Shown here: positions 17,401 to 23,640 of the stretch, piece after piece
Layout: every line of letters starts with the position of its first letter
Numbering within the stretch: the first letter of the stretch is position 1
NCBI GenBank assembly: GCA_938002955.1
Contig: CALLAA010000266.1
Location: 1 to 34,000, forward strand
Direction: 5' to 3'
Origin: an uncultured Acidimicrobiales bacterium
GTDB lineage: Bacteria; Actinomycetota; Acidimicrobiia; Acidimicrobiales; SHLQ01
DNA length: 34,000 nucleotides
The notes under the pieces: generated by a model
What the model was told of the DNA's origin: nothing
Seen by the model: only the letters and a program-made list of their open reading frames with translations
Database searches by the model: none
Program-made: the position numbers and the translations under genes

Positions 17401-17692
17401 GACCGAGTCGAGCACCGGCTTGGAGCAACGTCTTGTCGATCGGCGACAGAAAACCTGGTAGCCGTCGTTCTGCGACGATGGCCGCCAACTGATGAGCGGC
17501 GACCCGGTTGTCGTCCGGGCGAACAACCCGGTCGACGAACTGCATCACGAAACCAACGCCGTCGGCATCGGTCACGATCCCTTCGAGCTGCTCCATGGTT
17601 TCCGCGCTCTCGGAAGTCTCGTGCTGGGGTGCTCGTACCAACCAGCGCTCCACGAGAGCGATGGCCGGGTCTGCAAGATCGTCGGCGTTCAT
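14435..17692 (-). CDS. putA: Bifunctional proline dehydrogenase / glutamate-semialdehyde dehydrogenase
   Basis: 1085-residue PutA, which oxidises L-proline to P5C (FAD) and then to glutamate (NAD). The N-terminal half is a proline dehydrogenase TIM barrel: LPGIVLPLARRRMRSIVGHL, DYVSVKISAVASQLN, FINFDMEEYHDLDLTL, VKVRLVKGANLAMERV and LASHNLFDVAW. The C-terminal half is an aldehyde dehydrogenase with PWNFPVAIPTGG, LFAETSGKNALIITP (the general-base region) and GHSGQKCSAAS (catalytic Cys). The final ~140 residues are a C-terminal extension. The start is MNADDLADPAIALVERWLV at 17690-17692; in-frame sequence upstream overlaps the divergent regulator. There is no DNA-binding ribbon-helix-helix N-terminus as in enterobacterial PutA, so regulation is probably by the divergent AraC-type protein. 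A hairpin with a TTCG loop lies eight bases before the ATG. Confidence 0.95.
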   Translation of the reverse strand: MNADDLADPAIALVERWLVRAPQHETSESAETMEQLEGIVTDADGVGFVMQFVDRVVRPDDNRVAAHQLAAIVAERRLPGFLSPIDKTLLQAGARLGPLLPGIVLPLARRRMRSIVGHLVAPAENDKLAAHLGRTRADGFALNVNLLGEAVLGEREAKRRLEELIALVEQPDIDYVSVKISAVASQLNHFAHADSLRRVTEKLRLLVETASTASSPTFINFDMEEYHDLDLTLRAFMSVLSEPHLRSVDAGIVLQAYLPDSFAALQELVGWANDRHASDGGEVKVRLVKGANLAMERVDAAMHGWEQAPYATKVEADANYKRCLDWLLTPERTQGVRLGLASHNLFDVAWTHLLANERGVSDRVQFEMLQGMAPAQALTVRETTEQSGDVSPMLLYTPAVAASDFDVAISYLFRRLEETAADDNFLRHLFDLEPGSETFLTQAEIFRSSLARRSDVGSTPRRTQNRLDEPTAAYAIGEPFLNEPETDPTLAGNQKWIDQVMSASALSVQAETIDTVEGVDAALTRANAAQTNWTQMPLSERQRALHRIADELAARRGELITTMVHEANKTFVEADGEVAEAIDFARYYGDRAVELDSFGATFTPLGVVAVVPPWNFPVAIPTGGVLSSIAAGNAVLFKPAPETQRCAEIVAEACWAAGLPDDLVQFTLVPENAVGQHLISSADAVILTGASETADLFRSWKPDMKLFAETSGKNALIITPNADIDLAVADLVQSAFGHSGQKCSAASLAILVGDVYESPRFRRQLIDAVESLEVGPSTAIETSMGPLIGHPNERLMKGLSELDSGESWLVAPVEHPLEGRSLWSPGVRDGVTPGSWFHATECFGPVLGLMFASDLDEAIEIQNSSAFGLTGGIHSLDPGEIERWSSTVEVGNGYINRAITGAIVQRQPFGGWKRSSVGPGAKAGGPNYVAQLGTWTGDDSAPDDYADVWAEHFAVEHDPTGLFCEANVFRYRAMDAVIVRIQENASEREIALIRRASQVTGVRLIESNVATETEEAFRQRLGKMAAERLRVVGQPLERETRRAAAEAAIHIADQPVLPVGRIELLHYVREQAISTTLHRFGNLVS

Positions 17693-17744
17693 ACCCCAAG
17701 CGTGGCGAACCACGCCAAAAACGTCTTGTACGATGCCGACCACA
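17693..17744. promoter_or_regulatory. putA / AraC-regulator divergent promoter with perfect palindrome
   Basis: 52-base gap. GCGTGG (17700-17705), CGAA, CCACGC (17710-17715) is a perfect 16-base dyad, overlapped by TGGCG-N5-CGCCA (17703-17717). It is a candidate operator for the divergent regulator. In the putA transcript the same bases would form a hairpin closed by a UUCG loop, just ahead of the start codon. On the plus strand TACGAT (17729-17734) is a possible -10 for the regulator gene. Confidence 0.45.
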
Positions 17745-18485
17745 ATGACGAGCGAATCCACCAATTTTCTCTTTGACTGCCAACCGGAGTTGGTTGCGCT
17801 GTACGAGACGCTCGTCGACGTCATGTTCTGCGCCAAGAATCTCGATGGCGCCTATGTCGAAGTGAACTCAGCATTTGTCCGACGGACCGGTCGCAACTCC
17901 AAACGCGATGTCATTGGCGCACAGGCGAGCGAACTCTTTATCCCCGAGCTCGCCGAGCGATACGAAGAGCAGGACACCGGCGTCTTCACCACCGGAGAAC
18001 CACTCACCGATCAGCTCGAGGTCATCCGGCGACCCACCGGGGAACTCGGTTGGTACTTGACGACCAAACTTCCCGTTCGCAACGACGAGGGAGAGGTGAT
18101 TGGGTTGGTCTCGGTCAGTCGCGACCTGCGCACGCCAAGCGCCGAGAAAATCACGTTCGAAGGTCTGCAAAACGTTGTCGACTATGTGCGCACCAATCTG
18201 GCCAAGTCGATCCGTGTTGCAGAACTCGCTGAACAAGCCACCTGTTCAGAAGCACAGCTCGAGCGACGGATGCGAAAGGTGTTCGGTGTAACGCCGACCC
18301 AATACATCCTTCGTGTCCGTGTGGAAGCCGCCGCCGCCATGTTGCGGGAGAGCACCGACAGCATCGCCACGATCGCAGCGTCCTGTGGCTTCTACGACCA
18401 GCCCGATTTCACTCGACGTTTCGCGCGGCTGACGAACGAGACACCGGCACAGTTTCGGAGTAGATCGGGCCGGCAAGCCTCATGA
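17745..18485 (+). CDS. PAS domain-containing AraC family transcriptional regulator
   Basis: 246 residues from ATG 17745 (ATG 17733 is an alternative). The PAS domain (about 15-130) has ALYETLVDVMFCAKNLDGAY, RDVIGAQASELF, GWYLTTKLPVRNDEGEVIG and LVSVSRDLR. The AraC-type double helix-turn-helix (about 140-240) has RVAELAEQATCSEAQLERRMRKVFG and SIATIAASCGFYDQPDFTRRFA, close to consensus. The PAS-fold ligand is unknown. It is divergent from putA by 52 bases and co-translated with the AcnX large subunit (ATGA at 18482-18485). This strongly suggests it controls both sides of the locus in response to proline, hydroxyproline or a pathway intermediate. Confidence 0.9.
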   Translation: MTSESTNFLFDCQPELVALYETLVDVMFCAKNLDGAYVEVNSAFVRRTGRNSKRDVIGAQASELFIPELAERYEEQDTGVFTTGEPLTDQLEVIRRPTGELGWYLTTKLPVRNDEGEVIGLVSVSRDLRTPSAEKITFEGLQNVVDYVRTNLAKSIRVAELAEQATCSEAQLERRMRKVFGVTPTQYILRVRVEAAAAMLRESTDSIATIAASCGFYDQPDFTRRFARLTNETPAQFRSRSGRQAS

Positions 18486-19744
18486 CGGTGCAGCTCACCA
18501 ACGAAGAGCAGCTCGTACTCGACGGCTCGCGCGGGCCAGGTGTTGCGATGGCTATGCGTCTGGTTCGGCGGCTCGGCGAAGCAATGGGCGCCACCGAGTT
18601 GCGGCCGATCTCGGGAGCCCATATCGACTCGTGTCTGTACCACGGGCAATCCGGACTCGATTTCGTGAATGCGCTCGTGAACGGCGGCGCCGAAGTGGTT
18701 GTGCCGACCACGTTGAACGTGTCGAGTCTCGATCTGCTGCACCCGGAGCTTTTCCTCGGCGATGAGGAAACCCGGACATCGGCGACCGCGCTTATGGATG
18801 CCTATGTCGCCCTTGGTTGCGAACCGACGTGGACGTGCGCTCCCTATCAACGCACGGTTCGTCCCACTGTCGGCGACGATATTGCATGGGCCGAGTCGAA
18901 CGCGATCGTGTTCGCCAACAGCGTGCTCGGTGCCCGTACCCATCGCTACGGCGACTTCATCGACATCGCCGCAGCCGTCACCGGCCGTGTTCCGAACGCC
19001 GGGCTCCACCTCACCGAGAACCGTTACGCCTCGCTCGTCATCGACGTGAGCGAACTCTCGGCCGAGCTGCTCGCCACGAGTGCGGTGTTCCCGATGATCG
19101 GTCTGCTCGTCGGACGCTCCGCTGGAAACGACATCCCCGCGGTTGTTGGACTGCCGCCCACGACGACCGAGGACGACCTCAAGGCGCTCGGCGCAGCGGG
19201 TGCCTCGTCGGGAAGCCTGGCCATGTTCCATGCGGTCGGGCTGACGCCCGAGGCGCCGACCCTCGATGCGGCCTGCGGTGGCCACGTTCCCCAGCACACC
19301 ATCACGGTGAGCGCAGCCGACATTCGGGCTGCCCGCGACGAACTTTCGCAGACGACCAGCACAACCCTCACCAGCATCAACCTCGGAACCCCGCACTACT
19401 CGGTGAGCGAAATCGGCAAGCTCCACCGGGCCATGACGGGCAAGACCGTGCACGAGTCGGTCGCCTTCTACGTGTCGACCGGTCGTGACGTGCTTGCCGA
19501 AGCTGGGCTTCGTGGATGGGTCGCTCCACTCGAAGCCGCCGGCGTCACCTTCGTTACCGATACCTGCACCTACATCACACCGATCGTGCGAGACACGACC
19601 GGCGTCGCCATGAGCGATTCGGCGAAGTGGGCGTACTACGCACCCGGCAACATCGGCGTCGAGTCGATCTTTGCGAGCTTGGGCGAGTGCGTGGAGTCCG
19701 CGGTGGCCGGACGAATCATCCGAGATGATCGGTTGTGGGCATGA
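18482..19744 (+). CDS. Aconitase X (AcnX) large subunit, probable cis-3-hydroxy-L-proline dehydratase
   Basis: 420-residue DUF521/AcnX catalytic subunit. Family landmarks: LTNEEQLVLDGSRGPGVAMAMRL at the N-terminus; GAHIDSCLYHG (Cys51); PTTLNVSSLD; CEPTWTCAPYQ; WAESNAIVFANSVLGARTHRYGDF; TENRYASLVIDV; and TDTCTYI near the end. The Cys-containing motifs are those expected to hold the iron-sulfur cluster. Characterised bacterial AcnX enzymes dehydrate cis-3-hydroxy-L-proline to pyrroline-2-carboxylate; the archaeal form is a phosphomevalonate dehydratase. The neighbouring putA favours the proline reading. The ATG overlaps the regulator stop and the gene ends in ATGA overlap with the small subunit. 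A pyrroline-2-carboxylate reductase, needed to reach proline, is not in the window. Confidence 0.9.
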   Translation: MTVQLTNEEQLVLDGSRGPGVAMAMRLVRRLGEAMGATELRPISGAHIDSCLYHGQSGLDFVNALVNGGAEVVVPTTLNVSSLDLLHPELFLGDEETRTSATALMDAYVALGCEPTWTCAPYQRTVRPTVGDDIAWAESNAIVFANSVLGARTHRYGDFIDIAAAVTGRVPNAGLHLTENRYASLVIDVSELSAELLATSAVFPMIGLLVGRSAGNDIPAVVGLPPTTTEDDLKALGAAGASSGSLAMFHAVGLTPEAPTLDAACGGHVPQHTITVSAADIRAARDELSQTTSTTLTSINLGTPHYSVSEIGKLHRAMTGKTVHESVAFYVSTGRDVLAEAGLRGWVAPLEAAGVTFVTDTCTYITPIVRDTTGVAMSDSAKWAYYAPGNIGVESIFASLGECVESAVAGRIIRDDRLWA

Positions 19745-20142
19745 TGCGGGTACCGGTTCGCTGCATCGTGAGCGGCACCGTTTCGGCTCCAGCGATCGTG
19801 CTCGACGAACCCGTCAGCTTTTGGGGTGGCTTCGATGCGCACTCCGGCCGCATCATCGACCAGCAGCACCCACAATGCGGGCTGTCGCTCACCGGTGCAG
19901 TGGTGTTCATGCGTTCGGGCCGGGGGTCGAGTTCGGCGTCCTCGGTGTTGGCCGAAGCCGTCCGACTCGGCACGGCACCGGCGGCGTTCGTGCTGCAAGA
20001 AACCGACGAGATCCTCACCCTTGGGGCACTCGTCGCCGAAGAGGTCTACGGCACCGTAACCCCGATCGTCATCGCCGGCGATCTCACCGACATCGAGCCG
20101 GGCCAAACCGTCACCATCGACGGCGACACGCTCACCCTCTAA
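19741..20142 (+). CDS. Aconitase X (AcnX) small subunit (DUF126)
   Basis: 133-residue swivelling-domain subunit. Motifs: FWGGFDAHSGRIIDQQHPQCG, then GAVVFMRSGRGSSSASSVLAEAVRL (the Ser-rich active-site loop) and APAAFVLQETDEIL. In some AcnX types the two subunits are fused; here they are separate, with ATGA overlap between the genes (ATG 19741). A GTG six bases earlier is an alternative start. It acts with the large subunit as one enzyme. Its stop codon is part of a hairpin shared with the convergent DinB-like gene. Confidence 0.92.
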   Translation: MMRVPVRCIVSGTVSAPAIVLDEPVSFWGGFDAHSGRIIDQQHPQCGLSLTGAVVFMRSGRGSSSASSVLAEAVRLGTAPAAFVLQETDEILTLGALVAEEVYGTVTPIVIAGDLTDIEPGQTVTIDGDTLTL

Positions 20143-20180
20143 CCCCCGTATCAACGGGTCAGACCCGCGTTATGGGGTTA
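20140..20180. terminator. Bidirectional terminator-like hairpin containing both stop codons
   Basis: Outer arms TAACCCC (20140-20146) and GGGGTTA (20174-20180) pair perfectly. An inner stem CGGGT (20155-20159) with ACCCG (20163-20167) closes a 3-base CAG loop, with internal mismatches between the stems. The TAA stop of AcnX small subunit and the TAA stop of the convergent DinB-like gene form the base of the stem on either strand. There is no T-run, so it may act as an mRNA 3' end stabiliser or a weak bidirectional terminator. Confidence 0.55.
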
Positions 20181-20711
20181 GCTTGCGCGGTCTCGGTACA
20201 GGTCGCGTAGTAGCGCTATCTCCGCTGCGTGATGGACCATCTCGTTGCTTGCATGCATTGCCATGTCGGCCACACAGCTATTGGACCAATGTTCCCAATT
20301 CGGGCCGAGCGTGTCGAAGAAGTCCCGGCTCGATATCACTGACCGGTAGGCCGTCCACGAACGGTCGATCGCGACAATTGCCTCGCCGGGGTCGACGGTC
20401 CATGTGTTGGGAGCGTCACTATCGTCGCCCGCGAACCGGCGGGTGTAGTCGTCAAAGCAGTCGATAGCGATATGCCACGTACGCCATGCGATCGTCGTGA
20501 CCGGCGGCGGATCGATCTGGCGCACGCCAGCACCGTCCACCACCGCTACTCCATCGACATCGCGAACCGACCACATGCCACCAACGGGCTCCCACAGGAA
20601 CTCTTCAGCGCTCAATCCTTCGAGGCGCGCCACAAAGGCGTCGTACATCCGATCCATCGACAAGAGCAGCACGTCAGCAACTTCGGTCGTTGGACGAGTG
20701 GTTGGATCCAT
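20178..20711 (-). CDS. DinB/YfiT-like four-helix putative metalloprotein
   Basis: 177 residues from the ATG at 20709-20711 (an in-frame TTG at 20723 is the alternative; neither has a ribosome site). The helical DinB-like pattern is clear: VLLLSMDRMYDAFVARLEGLSAEEFLWEP at the N-terminus, WRTWHIAIDCFDDYTRRF in the middle and MAMHASNEMVHHAAEIALLRDLYR at the end. The His residues in the second and last of these sit where DinB-fold enzymes bind a divalent metal. The superfamily includes mycothiol- and bacillithiol-dependent transferases, but no substrate can be assigned. It converges on AcnX small subunit, sharing the terminator hairpin. Its upstream region (77 bases) is shared with the divergent amidohydrolase gene. 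Confidence 0.75.
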   Translation of the reverse strand: MDPTTRPTTEVADVLLLSMDRMYDAFVARLEGLSAEEFLWEPVGGMWSVRDVDGVAVVDGAGVRQIDPPPVTTIAWRTWHIAIDCFDDYTRRFAGDDSDAPNTWTVDPGEAIVAIDRSWTAYRSVISSRDFFDTLGPNWEHWSNSCVADMAMHASNEMVHHAAEIALLRDLYRDRAS

Positions 20712-20776
20712 ATGGTCAGTCAATCAGATCGACCGAACCCTCGCTGGACAACCCACCCGCATAACAACGGGTCGTC

Positions 20777-20782
20777 TAGCGT
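20777..20782 (+). promoter_or_regulatory. Leaderless-type -10 element for the amidohydrolase gene
   Basis: TAGCGT lies exactly six bases before the ATG at 20789, so transcription would begin at or next to the start codon. No ribosome site is present. A matching -35 hexamer is not evident. Confidence 0.4.
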
Positions 20783-20788
20783 CGGTGT

Positions 20789-21598
20789 ATGGCGATCGTC
20801 GACAGTCATGTTCATCTGATGCCGCCTCGGCTTGCGAGAGCGATCCGTCGCTTTTTCGAGCAACACATCGGCGACCAACTGGTGTATCCAGCCGAGATCG
20901 AAACGGTGCTCGACCGCCACGAGGCCGATGGCGTGGCTGCGGTGTGGAACCTTCCCTATGCCCACAAGCCAGGTATGGCCGATGACCTCAACGCTGGCAT
21001 GGCCGAGGTATCGGCAGCCTTCGCCGACCACACGATCGACGTCGTCAACGGCTGCACGATCCACCCCGACGACCCAGCGCCAGGCGACACCGTGATTCGC
21101 GCCCACGAACAACATGGCGCTCGTGTTCTCAAGCTCCATTGTTCCGTCGGCAACTACGACGCTGACGACGTGCGGCTCGACCCCGTGTACGAGGCTGCCG
21201 GAACCGTGAACATGCCGATCGTGGTTCATGTCGGCCACGACGTGACCGGCCATACACACGACCACGAGCTACAGACGATCGACACCGCCGCGGGCCGCCA
21301 TGGCGACACCACAATGATCGTTGCCCACTGCGGGCACTACGGCCACGCCGAGACGCTCGAGCTCATGACGAAACACGCCAACCTGTGGGCCGACCTCACA
21401 CCCGTCGTATTCGAACGACCCGCACTCACGGCGACCGACTTCGAACAGTTCGGCGACCGACTACTCCTCGGCACCGACGCACCCAACGTTGGCCTCACGC
21501 TGGCATCCCACCTCGAGTGGCTACGCGACCTCGGCCTCGATGACGGCACACTCGCCGGGGTGCTCGGCGAAAACGCCGACCGGCTCGTACCGCGGTAG
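20789..21598 (+). CDS. Amidohydrolase family protein (TIM-barrel, Amidohydro_2-like)
   Basis: 269-residue predicted metal-dependent hydrolase or decarboxylase. The N-terminal metal motif is DSHVHL (His7, His9). Further barrel ligands are KLHCSVGNYD, VVHVGHDVTGH, IVAHCGHYGH and the C-terminal GTDAPN with its catalytic-type Asp. The C-terminus (LAGVLGENADRLV) is typical of the family, whose members include ACMSD-like decarboxylases and lactonases. No substrate can be inferred, and the extra His-rich VGHDVTGHTHDHE is notable. The start follows a TAGCGT-N6-ATG leaderless layout. A short CGCC-TTT-GGCG hairpin (21614-21624) separates it from the convergent deiodinase-like gene. Confidence 0.85.
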   Translation: MAIVDSHVHLMPPRLARAIRRFFEQHIGDQLVYPAEIETVLDRHEADGVAAVWNLPYAHKPGMADDLNAGMAEVSAAFADHTIDVVNGCTIHPDDPAPGDTVIRAHEQHGARVLKLHCSVGNYDADDVRLDPVYEAAGTVNMPIVVHVGHDVTGHTHDHELQTIDTAAGRHGDTTMIVAHCGHYGHAETLELMTKHANLWADLTPVVFERPALTATDFEQFGDRLLLGTDAPNVGLTLASHLEWLRDLGLDDGTLAGVLGENADRLVPR

Positions 21599-21613
21599 AG
21601 GTAGCGGCGCTGA

Positions 21614-21624
21614 CGCCTTTGGCG
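21614..21624. terminator. Short hairpin between convergent genes
   Basis: CGCC-TTT-GGCG, weakly extended by flanking CTGA/TTAG, occupies most of the 28-base gap between two convergent stop codons. There is no T-run; it is only terminator-like. Confidence 0.3.
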
Positions 21625-21626
21625 CG

Positions 21627-22364
21627 TTAGTTGGCGGTCGGCAGCTGCTCGACGCGAACCATGACGTCGTCGAGCGATTTACGGCCGAGGTCGGGGACGC
21701 GAACCCCGTCGAGTGGCCGGCCTACGGGGAAGAGCACGAACGGGCGCTCATTTTCGGGCCGGCCGAGCACCTTGGTCAGGAACGCCATCGGAGACGGTGT
21801 GTGCGTGAGCGTGGCGAGACCCATGGTCTGTAGCGAGGCAATGAACAAGCCAGCGGCAATGCCGCAGCTCTCCTTCACGTAGTAGTTCTTCCGCTTCTCA
21901 CCATCGGGGCGAAGCTCGTAGCGCTGCTCGAACAACACCACGATCCACGGAGCGATCTCGAGGAACTCCTTATGCCAGTCGGTACCGATCGGGGCGAGCG
22001 CTTCCTGCCACTCATCGTTCATCCGGTTGTCGAGGTAGTTCGTGCGCTCCTCCTCTTCGGCTGCCTCCCGGATTGCTCGTTTCACCTCGGCGTTATTCGT
22101 CGCGACGAACGTCCACGGTTGCTTGTGGGCGCCCGACGGGGCGGTGGACGCGGTCATAATCGCCCGCTCGATTAGCGAGACATCGATCGGTTCGTCACTG
22201 AACAGGCGTACCGATCGGCGGGCATCCATCAGGTCAAAGAAGCGATCGCCGCGCTCGGCCATCTGGTCGGCATCGACCGTCTCCGCAACGTATGGCACGA
22301 ACGGAAACTGCGCAGCGTGTTCCTCGGACGGATAGGGGTGCTGATACAGCGGCTCACCGGTCAT
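21627..22364 (-). CDS. Nitroreductase-fold flavoprotein, iodotyrosine deiodinase-like
   Basis: 245-residue FMN protein that matches vertebrate iodotyrosine deiodinase (IYD) along its length rather than ordinary nitroreductases. Examples: ARRSVRLFSDEPID, TAPSGAHKQPWTFVA, EEEERTNYL, GTDWHKEFLEIAPW, YYVKESCGIAAGLFIASLQ, TLTHTPSP and PVGRPLDGVRVPDLGRKSLDDVMV. The three residues that in human IYD grip the halotyrosine zwitterion (Glu157, Tyr161, Lys182) correspond to Glu106, Tyr110 and Lys132 here. Reductive dehalogenation of halotyrosines is therefore plausible. There is no membrane anchor, so it is cytosolic like the known bacterial homologues. The start has TACAGT-N6-ATG and no ribosome site. 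It lies 24 bases downstream of the cap-like gene. Confidence 0.85.
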   Translation of the reverse strand: MTGEPLYQHPYPSEEHAAQFPFVPYVAETVDADQMAERGDRFFDLMDARRSVRLFSDEPIDVSLIERAIMTASTAPSGAHKQPWTFVATNNAEVKRAIREAAEEEERTNYLDNRMNDEWQEALAPIGTDWHKEFLEIAPWIVVLFEQRYELRPDGEKRKNYYVKESCGIAAGLFIASLQTMGLATLTHTPSPMAFLTKVLGRPENERPFVLFPVGRPLDGVRVPDLGRKSLDDVMVRVEQLPTAN

Positions 22365-22370
22365 TGGCGC

Positions 22371-22376
22371 ACTGTA
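22371..22376 (-). promoter_or_regulatory. Leaderless-type -10 element for the deiodinase-like gene
   Basis: Read on the minus strand, TACAGT is followed by six bases and the ATG at 22364. The upstream gene on the same strand ends 13 bases away, so this promoter would uncouple the two genes. Confidence 0.4.
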
Positions 22377-22388
22377 ACAAAGGCGGTC

Positions 22389-23015
22389 TTAGCCCAAGAC
22401 CGCCAGCGTGACCGGCGCGGTGCCGCGCTGCCACGTGCCAGAGAGCGACGACGCAACGGCCTCAACCTCGGGAACGAGCAGGTGACGAACCGTTACCGAA
22501 ACGACCCCAGCATCGATATGGGTCTCGGTGCCGTCGCGAGAAACCTGCAGCGCTTCGAGAACCGGAACCGCGTTCCCCGCAGCTCCACTCCCGCGCACAT
22601 TGACGCTCGGGTCGCGCGGCACCTGACCCTCAGGCGTCTCGACAATCTCGGCAACTTCGGACCCACCGGTCACGATTGTTCGAACCAGCTCGCCGATATA
22701 GATCGGGTCGATACATGCGTCGTAGACAAACCGCTCGCCGAGAACCGAATGCTGCATGGTCCCGAGCAACGACTGCTCCGCGCCGTCGAGCGCCTCGTTG
22801 CGATAGACCACGGGCACCTGCAAGGTCTCGCCCGAGTCGCTGGTGAGCAGATGCGTCTCGATACCAACCTGACCGGCTGGATCATCGAACCGGTACGCAC
22901 CGACCTGACGAAGCTCGCCGCTGACATGACCGGCCAGCGCAGGCACCGCCTGCACATGTGCGGTGAGCAGCTCCAACTTCGATGGAGACAACGTGGCTTG
23001 GTGAATGATCGCCAT
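22389..23015 (-). CDS. Maltokinase N-terminal cap-like domain protein
   Basis: 208-residue protein resembling the N-terminal cap domain of actinobacterial maltokinase (Mak_N_cap; the corynebacterial CG0192 group): MAIIHQATLSPSKLELL, VGAYRFDDPAGQVGIETHL, LQVPVVYRNEALDGAE, LLGTMQHSVLGERFVYDACIDP and VRTIVTGGSEVAE. The kinase catalytic part is absent, so it is a free-standing cap-type protein as in other actinobacteria. Its biochemical role is not established. The start ATG (23013-23015) has TACATT-N6-ATG upstream, so it is probably leaderless. It is divergent from sodN across 108 bases. Confidence 0.78.
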   Translation of the reverse strand: MAIIHQATLSPSKLELLTAHVQAVPALAGHVSGELRQVGAYRFDDPAGQVGIETHLLTSDSGETLQVPVVYRNEALDGAEQSLLGTMQHSVLGERFVYDACIDPIYIGELVRTIVTGGSEVAEIVETPEGQVPRDPSVNVRGSGAAGNAVPVLEALQVSRDGTETHIDAGVVSVTVRHLLVPEVEAVASSLSGTWQRGTAPVTLAVLG

Positions 23016-23123
23016 GACGCAAATGTACTGCACAACAGAACTTCAAATGAGGCAACGCACCCCACCGCACACAGCACTAGAGTGCGATTCACGAACACGT
23101 CTCAACGAAGAAGAGGACACCTC
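23016..23123. promoter_or_regulatory. Divergent promoter region, cap-like gene / sodN
   Basis: On the minus strand TACATT (23022-23027) lies six bases before the cap-like ATG. On the plus strand TAGAGT (23078-23083) is a possible -10 for sodN, leaving a leader of about 34 bases. AGAGGA (23112-23117) is the sodN ribosome site, six bases before the ATG. No convincing Nur-type nickel operator was identified by eye. Confidence 0.4.
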
Positions 23124-23576
23124 ATGTTCAACGTCATGGCAACACTCGCCAACCGTCTCCCTGCCGACGAAGTCAGCGCTCACTGCGACGGACCATGCGG
23201 CGTCTACGACCCAGCATCGGCACGAGTCGCAGCTGAAGCTGTGCTGTCGATGACCAAGAAGCTCGTCGACGCAGGTCCAGCGACCACGCTCGAAGCGCAG
23301 AACACGCAGAGCCGCTACATCGCAATCAAGGAGCAGCAGGCACACCTCGCAAAGGAAGAGCTGCTCGTGCTCTGGACCGACTACTTCAAGCCACCTCATC
23401 TCGAGGCATACCCAGACCTTCACACCACCTTCTGGAACGCAGCGAAGCTGTGCTCAGAGGCAAAGGTTCACTGTGACGTTGAGGTTTCGACCAAGCTCCT
23501 CGCAGCTGTCGAAGAAATCCACAACATCTTCTGGGCAACCAAGGGCCGCGACGACGCTTGGGTAACCGCTAGCTAG
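23124..23576 (+). CDS. sodN: Nickel superoxide dismutase precursor
   Basis: 150-residue precursor of Ni-SOD, which dismutes superoxide. A 19-residue propeptide (MFNVMATLANRLPADEVSA) precedes the nickel hook HCDGPCGVYDPA. After cleavage His1, Cys2 and Cys6 bind nickel and Tyr9 guards the site; all are present. The rest is the usual four-helix bundle (LAKEELLVLWTDYFKPPHLE; TFWNAAKLCSEAKVHCDVEV; LAAVEEIHNIFWATKGRD). It is followed by sodX, which removes the propeptide, with a hairpin terminator in between. AGAGGA lies six bases before the start. Codon use is noticeably biased to a few codons compared with neighbours, as expected for a highly expressed protein. Confidence 0.97.
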   Translation: MFNVMATLANRLPADEVSAHCDGPCGVYDPASARVAAEAVLSMTKKLVDAGPATTLEAQNTQSRYIAIKEQQAHLAKEELLVLWTDYFKPPHLEAYPDLHTTFWNAAKLCSEAKVHCDVEVSTKLLAAVEEIHNIFWATKGRDDAWVTAS

Positions 23577-23591
23577 TCGACACTCCTCGTT

Positions 23592-23634
23592 GACATCGGG
23601 CGCTCGACTCACGTCGGGCGCCCGTTGTCGTTTT
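23592..23634 (+). terminator. Rho-independent terminator between sodN and sodX
   Basis: GACA (23592-23595), T, CGGGCGC (23597-23603), a loop, then GCGCCCG (23618-23624), T, TGTC (23626-23629), G and TTTT (23631-23634). An eleven-pair stem with one T-T mismatch is followed by a short T-run. It ends seven bases before the sodX ATG, so sodX depends on read-through or on a promoter within this region. Confidence 0.75.
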
Positions 23635-23640
23635 CTCCCA

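Noticed and set aside
17693-17836. PutA with 48 extra N-terminal residues
   Set aside because: This would cross the divergent regulator start and the palindromic intergenic region. The shorter start gives a normal PutA N-terminus.
23016-23123. Nickel-responsive (Nur) operator upstream of sodN
   Set aside because: TTGTGCAG and TTTGCG fragments are present but do not form the expected inverted repeat; not strong enough to report as a feature.
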